From assembly GCA_948144175.1 (NCBI GenBank), contig CANXME010002007.1:434001-498000 (forward strand): 64,000 bases of DNA. The letters are read 5' to 3'. Under the pieces are notes generated by a model. It saw only the letters and a list, made by a program, of their open reading frames with translations. It had not been told where the DNA came from and searched no databases. The first letter of the stretch is position 1, and every line of letters starts with the position of its first letter. The position numbers were made by a program, and so were the translations under genes. Positions 1-11,293 of the stretch are shown piece by piece. The stretch comes from Closterium sp. NIES-65 (lineage: Eukaryota; Streptophyta; Zygnematophyceae; Desmidiales; Closteriaceae).

Positions 1-45
1 CCTGCCGTTCCAGCTGCTGCTGCTGCTGCTGGATCCTCTGCTCCC

Positions 46-3000
46 TTAGCTCTCTCCCTGCTCCTTCCCCTCCTGCTGCTGTTGTTGCTGCTCCTGCTGG
101 CGGCGGCGGGAACTGCCGAACTCAACGGCGCGGATGAGGTCGTTGACATGGATGGGCTTGGCAATAAAGCCCTCCATGCCCGCCGCCAGGCACCGCACGC
201 GGTCCGTCTCCAGCACGTTGGCCGTGAGGGCGAAGATGGGCGGGCGCGGGCAGGCGGGGCGCCACAGCGGCCAGTGCGCCACGATGCGCCGCGTGGCCTC
301 TATGCCGTCCAGCTCTGGCATCTGGCAGGGGACGAGGGGAGGACGATGGGACGATTGAATTGAGGTGCCTGATATTGCCATGCGCACTGGCATCTGCAAG
401 GAGGTGGGTAGCGAGGTATAAGCACGAGGTGGAAGTCACATGGCTTGGGGCCATGCATGCAGATACATGTGCACACACTCGATGATTGATACATACATAC
501 ATACATGCAAACCCACAGGCGTGAGTGCACACAGGCGCATGCCCTGTCACCGACCTGCAGAGCACACCTGCACCGCATTGAACGACTCACCTGCACGTCC
601 ATGAGCACACCTGCACCGCATTGAACGACTCACCTGCACGTCCATGAGCACACCTGCACCGCATTGAACGACTCACCTTCACGTCCATGAGCACACCTGC
701 ACCGCATTGATCGACTCACCTGCACGTCCATGAGCACACCAGCACCGCATTGAACGACTCACCTGCACGTCCATGAGCACACCTGCACCGCATTGAGCGA
801 CTCACCTGCACGTCCATGAGCACACCTGCACCGCATTGATCGACTCACCTGCACGTCCATGAGCACACCAGCACCGCATTGAACGACTCACCTGCACGTC
901 CATGAGCACACCTGCACCGCATTGAGCGACTCACCTGCACGTCCATGAGCACACCTGCACCGCATTGATCGACTCACCTGCACGTCCATGAGCACACCTG
1001 CACCGCATTGAACGACTCACCTGCACGTCCATGAGCACACCTGCACCGCATTGAACGACTCACCTGCACGTCCATGAGCACACCTGCACCGCATTGAGGG
1101 ACTCACCTGCACGTCCATGAGCACACCTGCACCGCATTGAACCACTGACCTGCACGTCCATGAGCACACCTGCACCGCATTGAACCACTGACCTGCACGT
1201 CCATGAGCACAAGGTCGAAGGGGTGCGCCTGCAGGCGGTGGATGGCCTCGTGGCCGTTGTTGGCGACGGTGCAGTCGTACCCCATGCGCGCCAGCATCTT
1301 GGTTGCCACCTTCTGATTCACCACGTTGTCCTCCCTGCTCGCATGCCATGCACGCACACCGGTTGTGGGGCGACAGGCAGAGGGAGAGTGGAGAGAGGAA
1401 GAGAGGGAGAGGATAGAGGAGAGAGGAAGAGAGGGAGAGGGAGAGATGAGAGAGGAGGGAGGGAGAGGGAGTAGCAGAGGTGCGGAATAATGAAGTGCAC
1501 TGGCAAGTGCCGCCATCAACCTCTTGCTGCCAGGGCACTGCTTCGCAGGTTGGGCCATGCCACAGGCACATGCATCAAGTATACAAAAAGGACTTGTCAC
1601 TAGTGACATGCTATGCCATGCCAACCCAGGCCAACCGCACATCACCCTCGCAACCCAATGCCACCATGGCACCCCATGCCCCACCCCATGCCCCACCCCA
1701 TGCCCCACCCCGTGCCCCACCCCGTGCCCCACCCCATGCCACCCCACGTCACCCCGCAGCACATCACCCATGGCACGTACGCAAGCAGTATGCGGAGGGG
1801 GTGTGCCTCCGCCAGGCCCACTCTGAACCCCGCTCGCTCCGCTCCGCACTTCCCTGCTCCACCTGCCCCTCTCACCGCCCCATCCGCCACCGCCTTGGCT
1901 CCGCCTGGCCTCACCCCCTTCACTGCACCAGCCGCCCCTCCCTTAGCTGCGCCATGTGCATCCTCTTCCACTGCATCCCCCATATCCCTTCTCCCTCTCC
2001 TCATACCCCCTGCGTGCTCTCCTCTCTCCCCCCTTCGTGCAACCTTTCCACCCCCATGACAACTCCCATCAGATACCTCACAACACCGCCCACTCCCCTC
2101 CTGCTCCTCTCCCCTTCCGAATCCCAACCCCTTCCGTCTCTCTCCTCCCCCCTCCCCCCGTTCCTCTCTCCCCGCACTGCACTCCCCCTCTGGCGCCTCT
2201 TCTTCAACCATGCTGCTAGGCTCGGCAACAGGTTGGGTGGCAGGCTCGGAGGAGGCAGAGTTGGCAGGAAGAGGGGGGCGGGATGGGAATCGGGGTAGTG
2301 TCGGGGGGAAGAGCGCGGAGAGGAGGCGGTTGAGGGCGATCTGGCGCACTGGTCGGGGCAGCGCCGCCACCTGCACTCCTGGTAGGTGGGGCAGCTGGGG
2401 TGTTGAAGGGGGAGGGGTGGAGGAGAGGGGAGGAGGGGGAGAGGGGGAGAGGGGAAGAAGGGGAGAGGGGGAGAGGGGGAGAGGGTGGAGAGGGGAGAGT
2501 GGGGAGAGAGGGGAGAGTATGGGGAACGATAAAAAGATGGAAATGAGAGGGTGGCAGGAGGGCAACACAAGACGGATACCTCAAAGGAAAACAGCGGAAG
2601 GCGCGCAAGAGCGACGTACCTGCACGTTGCCGGAGTAGGGCGTCAGCAGCACCACCTTCATGCCCCCTCTCTCGCCCTCGCCGCCCCGCCTGCTGCAGCA
2701 CTGCCCGCCGCCACACTCCCCCGCCTGCCTGCTGCTGCAGTGCTGAGCTGGCAGCCACTCCAGCCGTGAATCCACCACAATCAAATCAAATCCCCCACAC
2801 AGCCTCTCGCATCTGCACCCTTGCTGCTCCTCTCCCATGCTCTCGTCCCTCCGCTCCCCGTTCTCTTGCCCTCCCCGCATCCGTTCCCCCTCCACCTCCC
2901 CCATACCTGTCTCCCCGCTTCTGCCATCCCCTTTCATGCTGTCCCCCCGCTCCTCCCCACCTCCCCCAACCCTCTGCGCCAGCAGCAGCGTGTCAGCCTC

Positions 3001-6000
3001 GTGCCCCCCGGCCACCGCGCTCACGCGCATGCCCAGCCCATGCAGGTGCCTCGTCAGCATGCCACGTGTCGCTGCGTGCGCCACCACCACCATCACCTGC
3101 CGCCCGCTGCACCGGGCGGCTGTCTCGTTCCACGCCGCCACCCACGCTGGTGGCTCTGCCAGCTGGCTGCCGCCAGCATCCCCATAAGCACGCACATGAG
3201 CCTGGGAGACGAAATCCACACTACGCCGCCTCTGCTGCTGCTGCTGCTGCTGCCCGTCCTCCGTGGCCTGTGGCAGCATCTCTGCGCCAACTCCACCTCC
3301 CTGCCCATGCGCCACACTCACCACCCACGCGCCATGCTCTCCCCCACCCGCGCCACCCGCCCCCACCAGCTCCACCCGCCTCAGCCCCACCTCCAGCGCG
3401 CCCACCTCCCCCTCCCCCCGCGCGCCCCCCAGTGCGCGCACGCCCGCCTCCCCCAGCGCGCCCTCCACGCGGCGGCGCTTGCCCGAGTCGATGAGCCACG
3501 CCGCCACGCAGGGAGGCCGCCCGAGCGCGGGCACGGACGCACTGCGGACGAAGCGCCGTGCGGGGCGGAGGGCGGTTGAGGAGTCGCGCCCCCACTGTTC
3601 CCCACCCGTGCCGCTGCTGCTCATGTCCGTGTCCGTGTTCGTGTGGGTGCTGATGCTGGTGGCCCTGCTGGCCGTGGCGGCACGGCCAAAGAGCAGCTTG
3701 GGAGGGGTGGAGTCCGGTTCACGTGCGTGCTGGTCAGGCATGGCCTCAGAGAGGTCAGCATCCACCATGGCCCCCACAGCCCGCCCCATACGTCCCCCAA
3801 TAGGCAAGCCCACAGGTCCCCCCACAGACACCCCACGCGGGATGCAGGGCGGGCGGACGGGCAGTGCGAGCGCGGTGATGTAGAAGGAGAAGGTGGCGCC
3901 GTGGCCCAGCCCGGCGCTCTCCGCCCAGATGCGGCCGCCCATGAGCTCCACCAGCTGCTGCGAGATGGCCAGCCCCAGCCCCGTGCCGCCATACTGCCGT
4001 GTCGTGGACGCGTCCACCTGCGAGAAGGGCTTGAACAGCCGGTCGTGGCGGTCCGCGGAGATCCCGATGCCCGTGTCGCGCACGCTCACCACCACGCGGT
4101 GCCACCGGTACCCCGCAGATAGCGCCTGCTCCACCTCGCCCGCCCCCAGGCCCCGCCCTGTGTCCCTCAGGCCCCGGCCGCCCCACCCGCCGCTGCTGCT
4201 GCCACTGCTGCGGCCCGCCTGCTGCTGCTCCTGCTGCCCGTCTGCTCGGGCATCCGAGACCTCTCCCTGTGCTGGCGTGCAGGCAGCAGCGGGCTGGAGC
4301 AAGTCGGGGCGGTCCCCGAGGCAGTGAGCGGTGACGGAGACGTGCACGTCCCCGTGGTGGGTGAACTTGGTGGCGTTGGACACGATGTTCACGAGCACCT
4401 GCCGCAGGCGCGTGGCGTCGCTCCTCACCACGCGCGGCACGCTCTCGTCCACCTCGCTCACCAGCTCTATGCGCTTCTCCATGGCTCGCACCTGGTGGGG
4501 AGAGAGATCAGAGGGGCATATGGATATATGGAAGCACAGATGTGGTGGTGATGGCGCACGGAAACGCTGGACAAACTGAATGGCCGACCACATGGGGAAG
4601 AGAGAGGGGGAAGAGGGGAATGCATTCATGAGTATGAACTGGGTCTGGAGAATTTGGCGCTCACAACAAGCAGACAAATACGCATTATCTCATTTCAGTG
4701 TCAAAATTGGGGTAAAACAGGAGCGGCATCATGAAGTGTACAAGGCACTCTCTAGGTCTTAGAAAACATGCTTCGGAGATGAGTCGTCGGAAGGCGGGCA
4801 AACATTCAATTCTCCAGCCACACTTCTTGGGGGCCTCCCGAATCGAGGGGATTCGGGAGCTGGGTCATACGCTGACGATGGTTGTTGCTTGACGATGGGA
4901 TTCGTTGACGAACCTCCGAGATCACGAACAACCTTATCCAAAACTCCTGAGAACAAACTGGCTTCGAAGCGCGCAAGAGCTGGGTCATACGCATGCTTGG
5001 GATTTCGCCGACTTTCCTACGCTAGTTGCGTAGAAAGTATTTCAACGTCAGACTGCTAAATCGGCATAAGCAGCAGTACTGGACGCAGTCACGAGTCCAG
5101 AAGGCCATCATAGGCGCAGAGGGAGTTTTCGAGCTCGCTCGCACTGACCGCGAGCAGGTTGACGCTGTCCTCGACGCACGCAGTGACGTCGAAGTCGCGG
5201 TGCTCCATCTCCAGCTCGCCCGCCTCGATCTTGCTCAGATCCAGAATGTCGTTGATGATCGCCAGCAGCGCGTCGCCGCTGCTGCGAATCGTGTCCACGA
5301 ACCCGTGCTGCTCCTCCGACAGCGGCGTCGACAGCAGCAGCCGCGTCATGCCTGGGGGAAACCATAAAAGGGCGTGTTTGGCAGATCAGGTTAGAAACTG
5401 AGCAGGCAAAGCAAGAGTTTGTGTAGAGCGCGTGAGCGCAAGGCCGTGATCGTGCGTGCAGCAGGTCGTGTCGGGGTAAACTCAATCGTGGAGTGCGCAT
5501 CTCACCCAGCACGCCGTTCATGGGGGTGCGGATCTCGTGGCTCATAGACGCCAGGAACTGCGACTTCAAGCGATTCGCGGACTCCGCCTCCGTGCGCGCC
5601 TCGCGCAGCTCCGCCACCATGCGCTCCAGCACCGCCGACTGCTGTGATATGCGGCTGCGAGATTGCTCCAAGTCCTGCCGCCATGCGCGCACACGCGAAG
5701 CACAGATAAGCAAATTGGTACGCAGCTGCGGGGTTCTCGTGGTCTGTGATTCCTACAGTGACGAAGGTTTAGTGACTTTGCAGCATGACCGCCCCTCACC
5801 TCGATGCATCGCTGCAGGTGCTCCCTCGCGCGCAGGTGCTCCTCAATCTCTCGCCGCAGCGCCTCGTTACTGCGCTGCAGCTGCTCCGTGCGCTCCACGA
5901 CGCGCTCCTCCAGCGCGGCGTTGAGCGCGCGGATCTCGCCCTCCTTACGCTTCAGGTCGCTGATGTCCGCCGACACGCCGATCACCCCCACCAGCTGCCC

Positions 6001-7391
6001 CACCGGGTCCAGAATCGGCGTGTCCGTTACCTGCGAGGTGGAAATCGGAAAGGCGACGCGGATGAGGGGAGTGAAGGGTACGCTGGGTAGTGTGAGAGGT
6101 AGCGCGCAGCATCGCGCGGAAGATTAGTGCGCACCAAGGCGGGGAAGAGTAGCGCGCATCATATGGCGGGGAAGGTTAGCGCGCACCATGGCGGGGAAGG
6201 GCGAGCCGTCTCTGCGCCTGACGAGGAACTCGCCTGTCCACACCTCCCCTTTGCTGAGCGCGCCGAATATTTCCTCTGCCTGCTGCACTGTCGTGTCCGC
6301 GGGCGTCACCTCCATGATCGGCCGCCCCACCGCCTCGCCCTCGTTCCACCCGTACATCATCTCCGCCGCCTTGTTCCTGCGGGGCACGTGCCGCGGCGCG
6401 CGTGATGGTGAAACAGGAAGGGCGCAACCAGGAGACCGCAGATTTAGGAATTGGGGAAAGGAAAGCGCAGTCAACCCAACTGCATCGAAACAGCAATCTT
6501 GGACTGATTTCCTCATTGGGATCAACGCCTCGTTTGAACTGTCACAAACCCTGCCACGAACTGCCACCCCGGCCGCAATGTTATACCCGCGTCGCGTTTG
6601 GACGCACCAGTAGGTGATGGTGCCGGCGAGGTCGGTACAGATGACGGCCTGCCCCACCGACGCCAGCAGGTCCTTCTGGAATGCCACTGCCAGGGGGCGT
6701 AAGGGCGTGGAGAGGGGAGAGCGTGTGGGTGCGTGGCGGGATACACGACATTTTGCGTTACCGGTGCTCGCATCATTGACGCAGACGGCGATAGGCACGG
6801 AAAGCCGCAAGGCCGTAAAGGTCCGTCGTCAAACCGTCTCGGAATGCGCGCTGACGACGATGACAGATGCGGGTGAGGCCAGAGAGGAGAGACGCGGAGA
6901 GCGAGACGCGACGCGCCGAGCTGTTGCACACTGTACGAGCCGCGGCGGATATCGACGATTGGACAATTACCTTCGCGCCTGTAATTTTCGTGGTCCGCCT
7001 GGAGCTTCTTCACCGCGTCGACCAGTTCGTATCGAGACAGCCCGTCGAGAGCCATGGACCGCGGCCCCAGCGGGTCGGAGGCCGTCTGTAGCTGCAGCCG
7101 CATGCCGGGCACGTCGTCGCGAGGCGTGGGCTCCGCGAAGGTCACGACTTCAACGACGCGCGGGAAAGACGGGGACGCCGCGTTCGTACTGTCAAAGCTG
7201 GAGCCGCTGGTACGGCCTATGCTCCCTATTAATCCGTCGTCGCTGGGGAGTATATCAGATGACCCCACAATGTCGTCTGCGGAACCAGCAACGCTCCGCA
7301 CGGCGGCGTCAACCACTCCACGCGGAGACTCGACTTCACAGTCGCTGCTGCTTCTATCCCCGCCCCCGCGGCTCTCGCTTGGCGTTTGCAT
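46..7391 (-). CDS. PAS-domain hybrid histidine kinase (10 exons)
   Basis: Likely a cytoplasmic or nuclear sensor kinase of a two-component phosphorelay; no membrane segment or CHASE domain is visible. Proposed exons (minus strand): 7391-6971, 6686-6608, 6376-6187, 6030-5800, 5674-5506, 5351-5149, 4491-2620, 2370-1781, 1334-1193, 321-46. All introns are GT-AG, all phases match, and the total of 4,173 nt gives 1,390 residues plus stop. Order: disordered N-terminus (1-125), PAS/PAC (about 147-265), coiled coil (to about 345), HisKA with phospho-acceptor His353 in SHEIRTP, HATPase_c with N box near Asn470, DTGIGI at 570 and GGTGLGL at 599, degenerate receiver (about 897-1075), true receiver (about 1245-1365) with Asp1254, phospho-acceptor Asp1297 and Lys1354, and a poly-Gln tail. 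Roughly 80 low-complexity residues interrupt the ATPase domain. The start is the first Met after an in-frame stop near 7598. PAS-histidine kinases of bryophytes are the closest relatives I can name; ligand unknown. Exon borders are inferred, without transcripts. Confidence 0.88.
557..1212 (-). repeat. 43-bp minisatellite in intron 9 of the kinase gene
   Basis: About 15 tandem copies of a 43-bp unit. Read on the gene's strand, each unit contains the last 19 nt of exon 9 (coding VLMDVQ) followed by the splice donor GTGAGT or GTCAGT and a short stretch ending in GTGCAG. Variants at one spot (gatc, gaac, gagc) cycle in threes between about 700 and 1010, so a 129-bp higher-order unit is superimposed. 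Confidence 0.92.
1370..1475. repeat. GA-rich simple repeat in kinase intron 8
   Basis: Purine-rich imperfect GAGAGG/GGAGA repeats on the plus strand (pyrimidine-rich on the gene's strand, near the 3' end of the intron that ends at 1335). It may serve as an extended polypyrimidine tract for the exon 9 acceptor. Confidence 0.7.
1668..1750. repeat. 12-bp tandem repeat in kinase intron 8
   Basis: Six or so copies of ATGCCCCACCCC with ATG/GTG variation, located just inside the intron downstream of the exon 8 donor at 1780. Confidence 0.85.
2400..2525. repeat. GGGGAGA simple repeat in kinase intron 7
   Basis: Imperfect GGGGAGAG repeats on the plus strand, giving a C/T-rich tract upstream of the exon 8 acceptor on the gene's strand. 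Confidence 0.75.
4492..5148 (-). other. kinase intron 6, longest intron without a satellite array
   Basis: 657 bp, less GC-rich than the exons. The only structure noticed is a direct repeat of about 15 bp (GAGCTGGGTCATACG) at about 4857 and 4977. No gene is seen in it. Confidence 0.6.
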
Positions 7392-7425
7392 GGAGACTAA
7401 CGTTGCATGGAGACTAACGTTGCAT
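7389..7425 (-). promoter_or_regulatory. tandemly duplicated start-codon context with two 4-codon uORFs
   Basis: On the minus strand a 17-bp unit containing ATGCAACGTTAG occurs twice directly upstream of the kinase ATG (starts at 7425 and 7408). Each copy reads Met-Gln-Arg-stop. The third, diverged copy supplies the kinase start (7391). If the transcript begins upstream of 7425, a scanning ribosome would meet two minimal uORFs first. The transcription start is not known. Confidence 0.5.
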
Positions 7426-8089
7426 GGACGACAAAGATCTGTGGGAACGACGCTTTGTGCGTCTGATGAGGTGAAACTGTTGGGTTGGTCGCGTGGGCAG
7501 GATGCAAGACTTGCAACAACGCTCGTTGGACGCGAGCTACGAGAACGATACTCTACGGTTCGTTCTGACCCGTGACGAGGTTTGAACCAGAACCTACATT
7601 ACATGGCCAATCATCCTATCTTGACTGAAAATATATGGTAATTTTTAAAATCATTGTGATTTAGACAAGGTACATTTGAAGGACACCTGAAACTCTCAAA
7701 GTTCTTCTCTTTCAGTCCCGAGAAAGCCTTTTGGGACCTCAAACTGTATGTCTTCTTCCCCACCACCTCGCTTCCCAGCGTTGTTCCCGTCATTTGTGTG
7801 TCTTGCCCAATTCAAACTCGGGGCCTCAGTTCAACAATTTTCCCGTACACACAGTTACGACTGCTATTGTTTGTATACATTGTCCCTTTAATGTATCAAC
7901 AATTCAAAAAAAAATCCCGTACACGTACAGCTTGTTTACTGTTCATGCACTCGTCTCCCCCCTTTTAGCCGTTCGATGGGACATGCCACTGCAGTTCCCA
8001 TCGGGAGGAAGCAGATGTGATTTTCCCAACAAAGTCGCAGGCAACAAGATGTGATACGACAATCAGGAGGAAGCCGATGTGCTTTATTA
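7392..8089. other. intergenic, no gene seen
   Basis: Upstream region of the kinase gene. It presumably holds the promoter, but no TATA-like or other element can be called with confidence. Open frames here are short and show no recognisable domain. Confidence 0.5.
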
Positions 8090-9231
8090 GGACGTGGGCC
8101 CAATCGAGCTTGATCGCCTCGATCACACGCGATCAGGAACTTCCAGGAAGCCTGGAAGCCAATTTCAGGCAATGGGGGGCAATCAGCTGATCGCGATCAA
8201 CTGATCGCTCCAACTCAATCAGACCCAATTTTTAGCCCGATCAGAGCCGGTTATTCTCAATCACAGGCAATCACCTGATTGCTCATGATCGGGGCCCCCA
8301 GCGATGCTTACGACTGGTTACACTGTTCCCCTTACAAGGAAACTAGGATTTACGCCGGGTGATGTCTGGTCGCCAATCTCGCTTGAAAGGGCAAGAAAAT
8401 GCTAGGTAGATGTTGGCCCTGTTCGACAGCAAGGGTAACCCCGCCAGAAACGCTTTGAGGTGACCTCGTTGGTTGGGCGGGAAACGGTTTGCGACCCCTT
8501 GCGACGAGGCATTATTCCCGCCAGCGCGAACGACCCCCCTGCGATGTCCTTGGTTTCCCGCCCAGCTGCTACAACATGGCGGGGATTTCAACGGGGTGGT
8601 TTGACACCACAACGCGCAGTAACACTGACTGTCGCCTAGTCATTACAGCCTATCCTTGGTAAAATTTCATACCATTGCCAATGTTACTTTTCAAATGAGT
8701 GGCCCCAATGCCAGACCAATGGGCTATTTAGGGATAGTCGCACCAAACAAAAGGTATAAACCAGTCGCACCACAAATCCTTTCGACGCACCTAACTAATG
8801 TTGGAACCGATCTGGAATACTCTATACATTTTCAACACAAACATCTGGCTAGGGCTTTTGTTTTTACGCAGACCGTCGAACCCCCGGGCAGACCCCGCGG
8901 CTAGAAACAGTCTGCTTCAAAGGGCCGTTGAGGTGGAGCCTTTCGACCATCTCGACCGTCTTCGGGTCAGCCAAAATGATTACACTGCCGGCGCTGTCCT
9001 ACCACTTGCATTTTGTCGTGACACTGAACCATTTGGGCGACAGAGCCAAACCAAATGGTTGCATCGTGGGGGCCCAAAGTGCTATCGAACAGGGCCATTT
9101 TGCGCTTGCTGAGCAGGCGCCGAAAACTTTCTTTGAAAAACAACACTGATCGGGCACTTCGATCACAAGCAACCTGATCAGATCCAACCCGATCAGATCA
9201 GTCGCGATCAAACTCGATTGGGCCCACATCC
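8090..9231. mobile_element. non-autonomous TIR element (PIF/Harbinger-like), MITE-1
   Basis: The left end GGACGTGGGCCCAATCGAG matches the inverted right end GGATGTGGGCCCAATCGAG, and the match continues for about 28 bp. Both sides are flanked by TTA (8087-8089 and 9232-9234), the target duplication typical of PIF/Harbinger elements. The termini are packed with GATC and its palindromic variants. No transposase frame is present, so it would need one in trans. Confidence 0.8.
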
Positions 9232-9234
9232 TTA

Positions 9235-9739
9235 GGGCGTGTGTCTTTTGGTGTAGACGTTCGGGAGAATAGTTGAACTTTTAGTGGTAACCGTTTTCGT
9301 GAATGTCGCAGATCAATTCGCGAGAAAATCGTGTATCCTACTACAAAATTTGTTGAAGAAGTAGGGCACTAAACATGGGTCGAGCTTTCGGCACAAACCA
9401 TGCGTGCACGAAATGTCACTCGTGTGCCCTTTGGACCATGCACGATGAAACTGCGAAAATGACGACAGTTGCAGAACACAACGTGTGAACTAGGGCTACT
9501 GCGAATCAAGTGTCCGGCGTCGCGAACACACTCGGTAATCGTCGCGACTCTTTGGTAACCGTAAGAAGTTCAACTTTGACCGTCGAACTTTTGTGTGCCA
9601 TGTGATTCATGTGACGCGGGAAGCAGCGACTCGGGTCACAAAAGCCGATTTCGTTGACTCTAGGTCGACCTATGATCAAATGTTAGAAGTTCAACTAAAA
9701 ATACAAGTTTTGCAATGTACTGTATAAGGACACGCGCCC
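9235..9739. mobile_element. short TTA-flanked element, MITE-2
   Basis: Left end GGGCGTGTGTCTTTT and inverted right end GGGCGCGTGTCCTTA are imperfect inverted repeats (about 13 of 15). The flanking TTA triplets are shared with the neighbouring elements on both sides. The interior is AT-rich and non-coding. The short, imperfect ends make this the least certain of the three. Confidence 0.5.
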
Positions 9740-9742
9740 TTA

Positions 9743-10227
9743 GGACGCGAGCCCAGTCGAGTTTATCGAGGCGATCAAGAACTTCCATGAAGCTTGGAAG
9801 CTAATTTCAAGCAATCGGGGGCAATCAGTTGATCGTGATCACCTGACTGCTCCACCTCAATCAAACCCAATTTTCACCCCGATTAGTCACGATTCTGCTC
9901 AATCACCCTCGATTAGCTGATTGAATGTGATCGGGGAGCATAACGATGACTACGAAATGCTACATTGTTGTATTGGGTCTCGTGAACTCGCCCATGCATG
10001 GCACATGGCGAGAACTCTCCAGGGATTGACAATATTACAGAGAATCAAAATATATTCGGCAGGTGCGTTCAGTTGCCAATCTAGTGGAATTTGTGGAATA
10101 GTTTCCAAGTGGTTTTCCTGCGTTTACCGAGCAGGAGAGTTTGCTGATCGGGCGGCTAGAGCAATGTGATCACAAGCAATCCGACCCGATGAGATCAACT
10201 TCGATCAGACTCGATTGGCCCACGTCC
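9743..10227. mobile_element. non-autonomous TIR element, MITE-3 (same family as MITE-1)
   Basis: 485 bp. The ends GGACGCGAGCCCAGTCGAG and (inverted) GGACGTGGGCCAATCGAG are related to MITE-1, with the same GATC-rich subterminal sequence. Flanked by TTA at 9740-9742 and 10228-10230. Non-coding. Confidence 0.8.
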
Positions 10228-10230
10228 TTA

Positions 10231-10916
10231 CGCCACGTCCCGGCTTTGCGAAATTGGTAGTATTCTTGCTTGACGCAACCCTACCCAACTCTTAAGAAAT
10301 CATTTTGTACTGTACAAGACCGAACACATCGACCTGCACTTCTTGTCACGCTCCCCCCTGCTCGACTCAACCAGAGGGTTCCTTGCTTTGCCTCAGGCGC
10401 CAGGTTTTTGAAGCAAGAGCCACAACAACAGACAGACAGACTCTGCAAACGGCAGCATCGGATTCTTCCCCTGGGCTTAAATGCCATCCAGGAGGAGGAT
10501 TTGGAATCGTTGTTGTACACCGCCCGCGAGATGGTACACCTGGATAGCGTACGGCTCTGTCGTCACCCTAACTGCTCCTCGTCCGAAAATTTCACACCAA
10601 CAAAACTCTTCCAAAAATGTTTCGACGTTTGCTACACAGCGAGTGGTTTCCGACTCAAAAGAACGACAGAACCACAGTAGGCTTCACATATGAATTTCAA
10701 CTACGTGGAATACACTCTTGACATACAAATCCTTCCACAGAAGGTGTGAGGGCTGAAATGTACTGAAAGGGGGCTGTGAGGCAGTCCTTTCAAAAACTGT
10801 TGCCTCTGTCTTTAAAGTTTTTTTTTGTCTTTAAAGATTAGTACGATACAGTACGCAAGTCTGATGCTCCGCGATACGCCAACCAAAACCCCGCTCTGGA
10901 TTTCTCAAACCCGCTA
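10231..10916. other. spacer, no recognisable gene
   Basis: Contains an open frame of 136 codons (10270-10680, plus) with no domain I recognise and no supporting context, so I do not call it a gene. It ends at the TA (10915-10916) flanking the pogo-type element. Confidence 0.5.
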
Positions 10917-11131
10917 CCGTCATACCCCGGATAAACCCCCATGGGGGGCACTAATAAAACATGTTTTTTTTAGGGGGTGGGCTTATAATATAGTAAAATT
11001 ATAAGCGCCGGCGTTTATGTTATGTCAAAAATGAAATTTGTTTTTAAATATATCAAATCGAAGCATTCTCAAAGGCGAATTCACCTGAGTCGAGAACGTT
11101 CGAAATTGTGCATGCTTTGCGCGTGAAACGG

Positions 11132-11293
11132 CCAACAAGGCGTGGCATGACGCCTTCCACGCCTTGTTGGTCAGGCCAGGTTCATCGAACGTGAACCTGG
11201 CCCATGCCAGCGCACACGTACTTCGCATCACAGCGGCCCAATCATGGTTGCATGCGATCGTGGGCACGTCGTGGTTCAGCCACGACGTGCCCA
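11132..11293. repeat. three consecutive perfect hairpins in the transposon 5' region
   Basis: Perfect inverted repeats: 11132-11145 with 11157-11170 (14 bp), 11174-11184 with 11192-11202 (11 bp), and 11261-11274 with 11280-11293 (14 bp, 5-nt loop). They lie between the left end of the transposon and the transposase start. Confidence 0.9.

Noticed and set aside
557-1571. Open frames running through the 43-bp repeats, as a possible repeat protein
   Set aside because: The 43-bp period lets all three frames stay open, and the frames cross proven intron borders of the kinase.
10270-10680. 136-codon open frame as a gene
   Set aside because: No recognisable domain, no splice or promoter context, and it overlaps other frames of similar length in spacer DNA.
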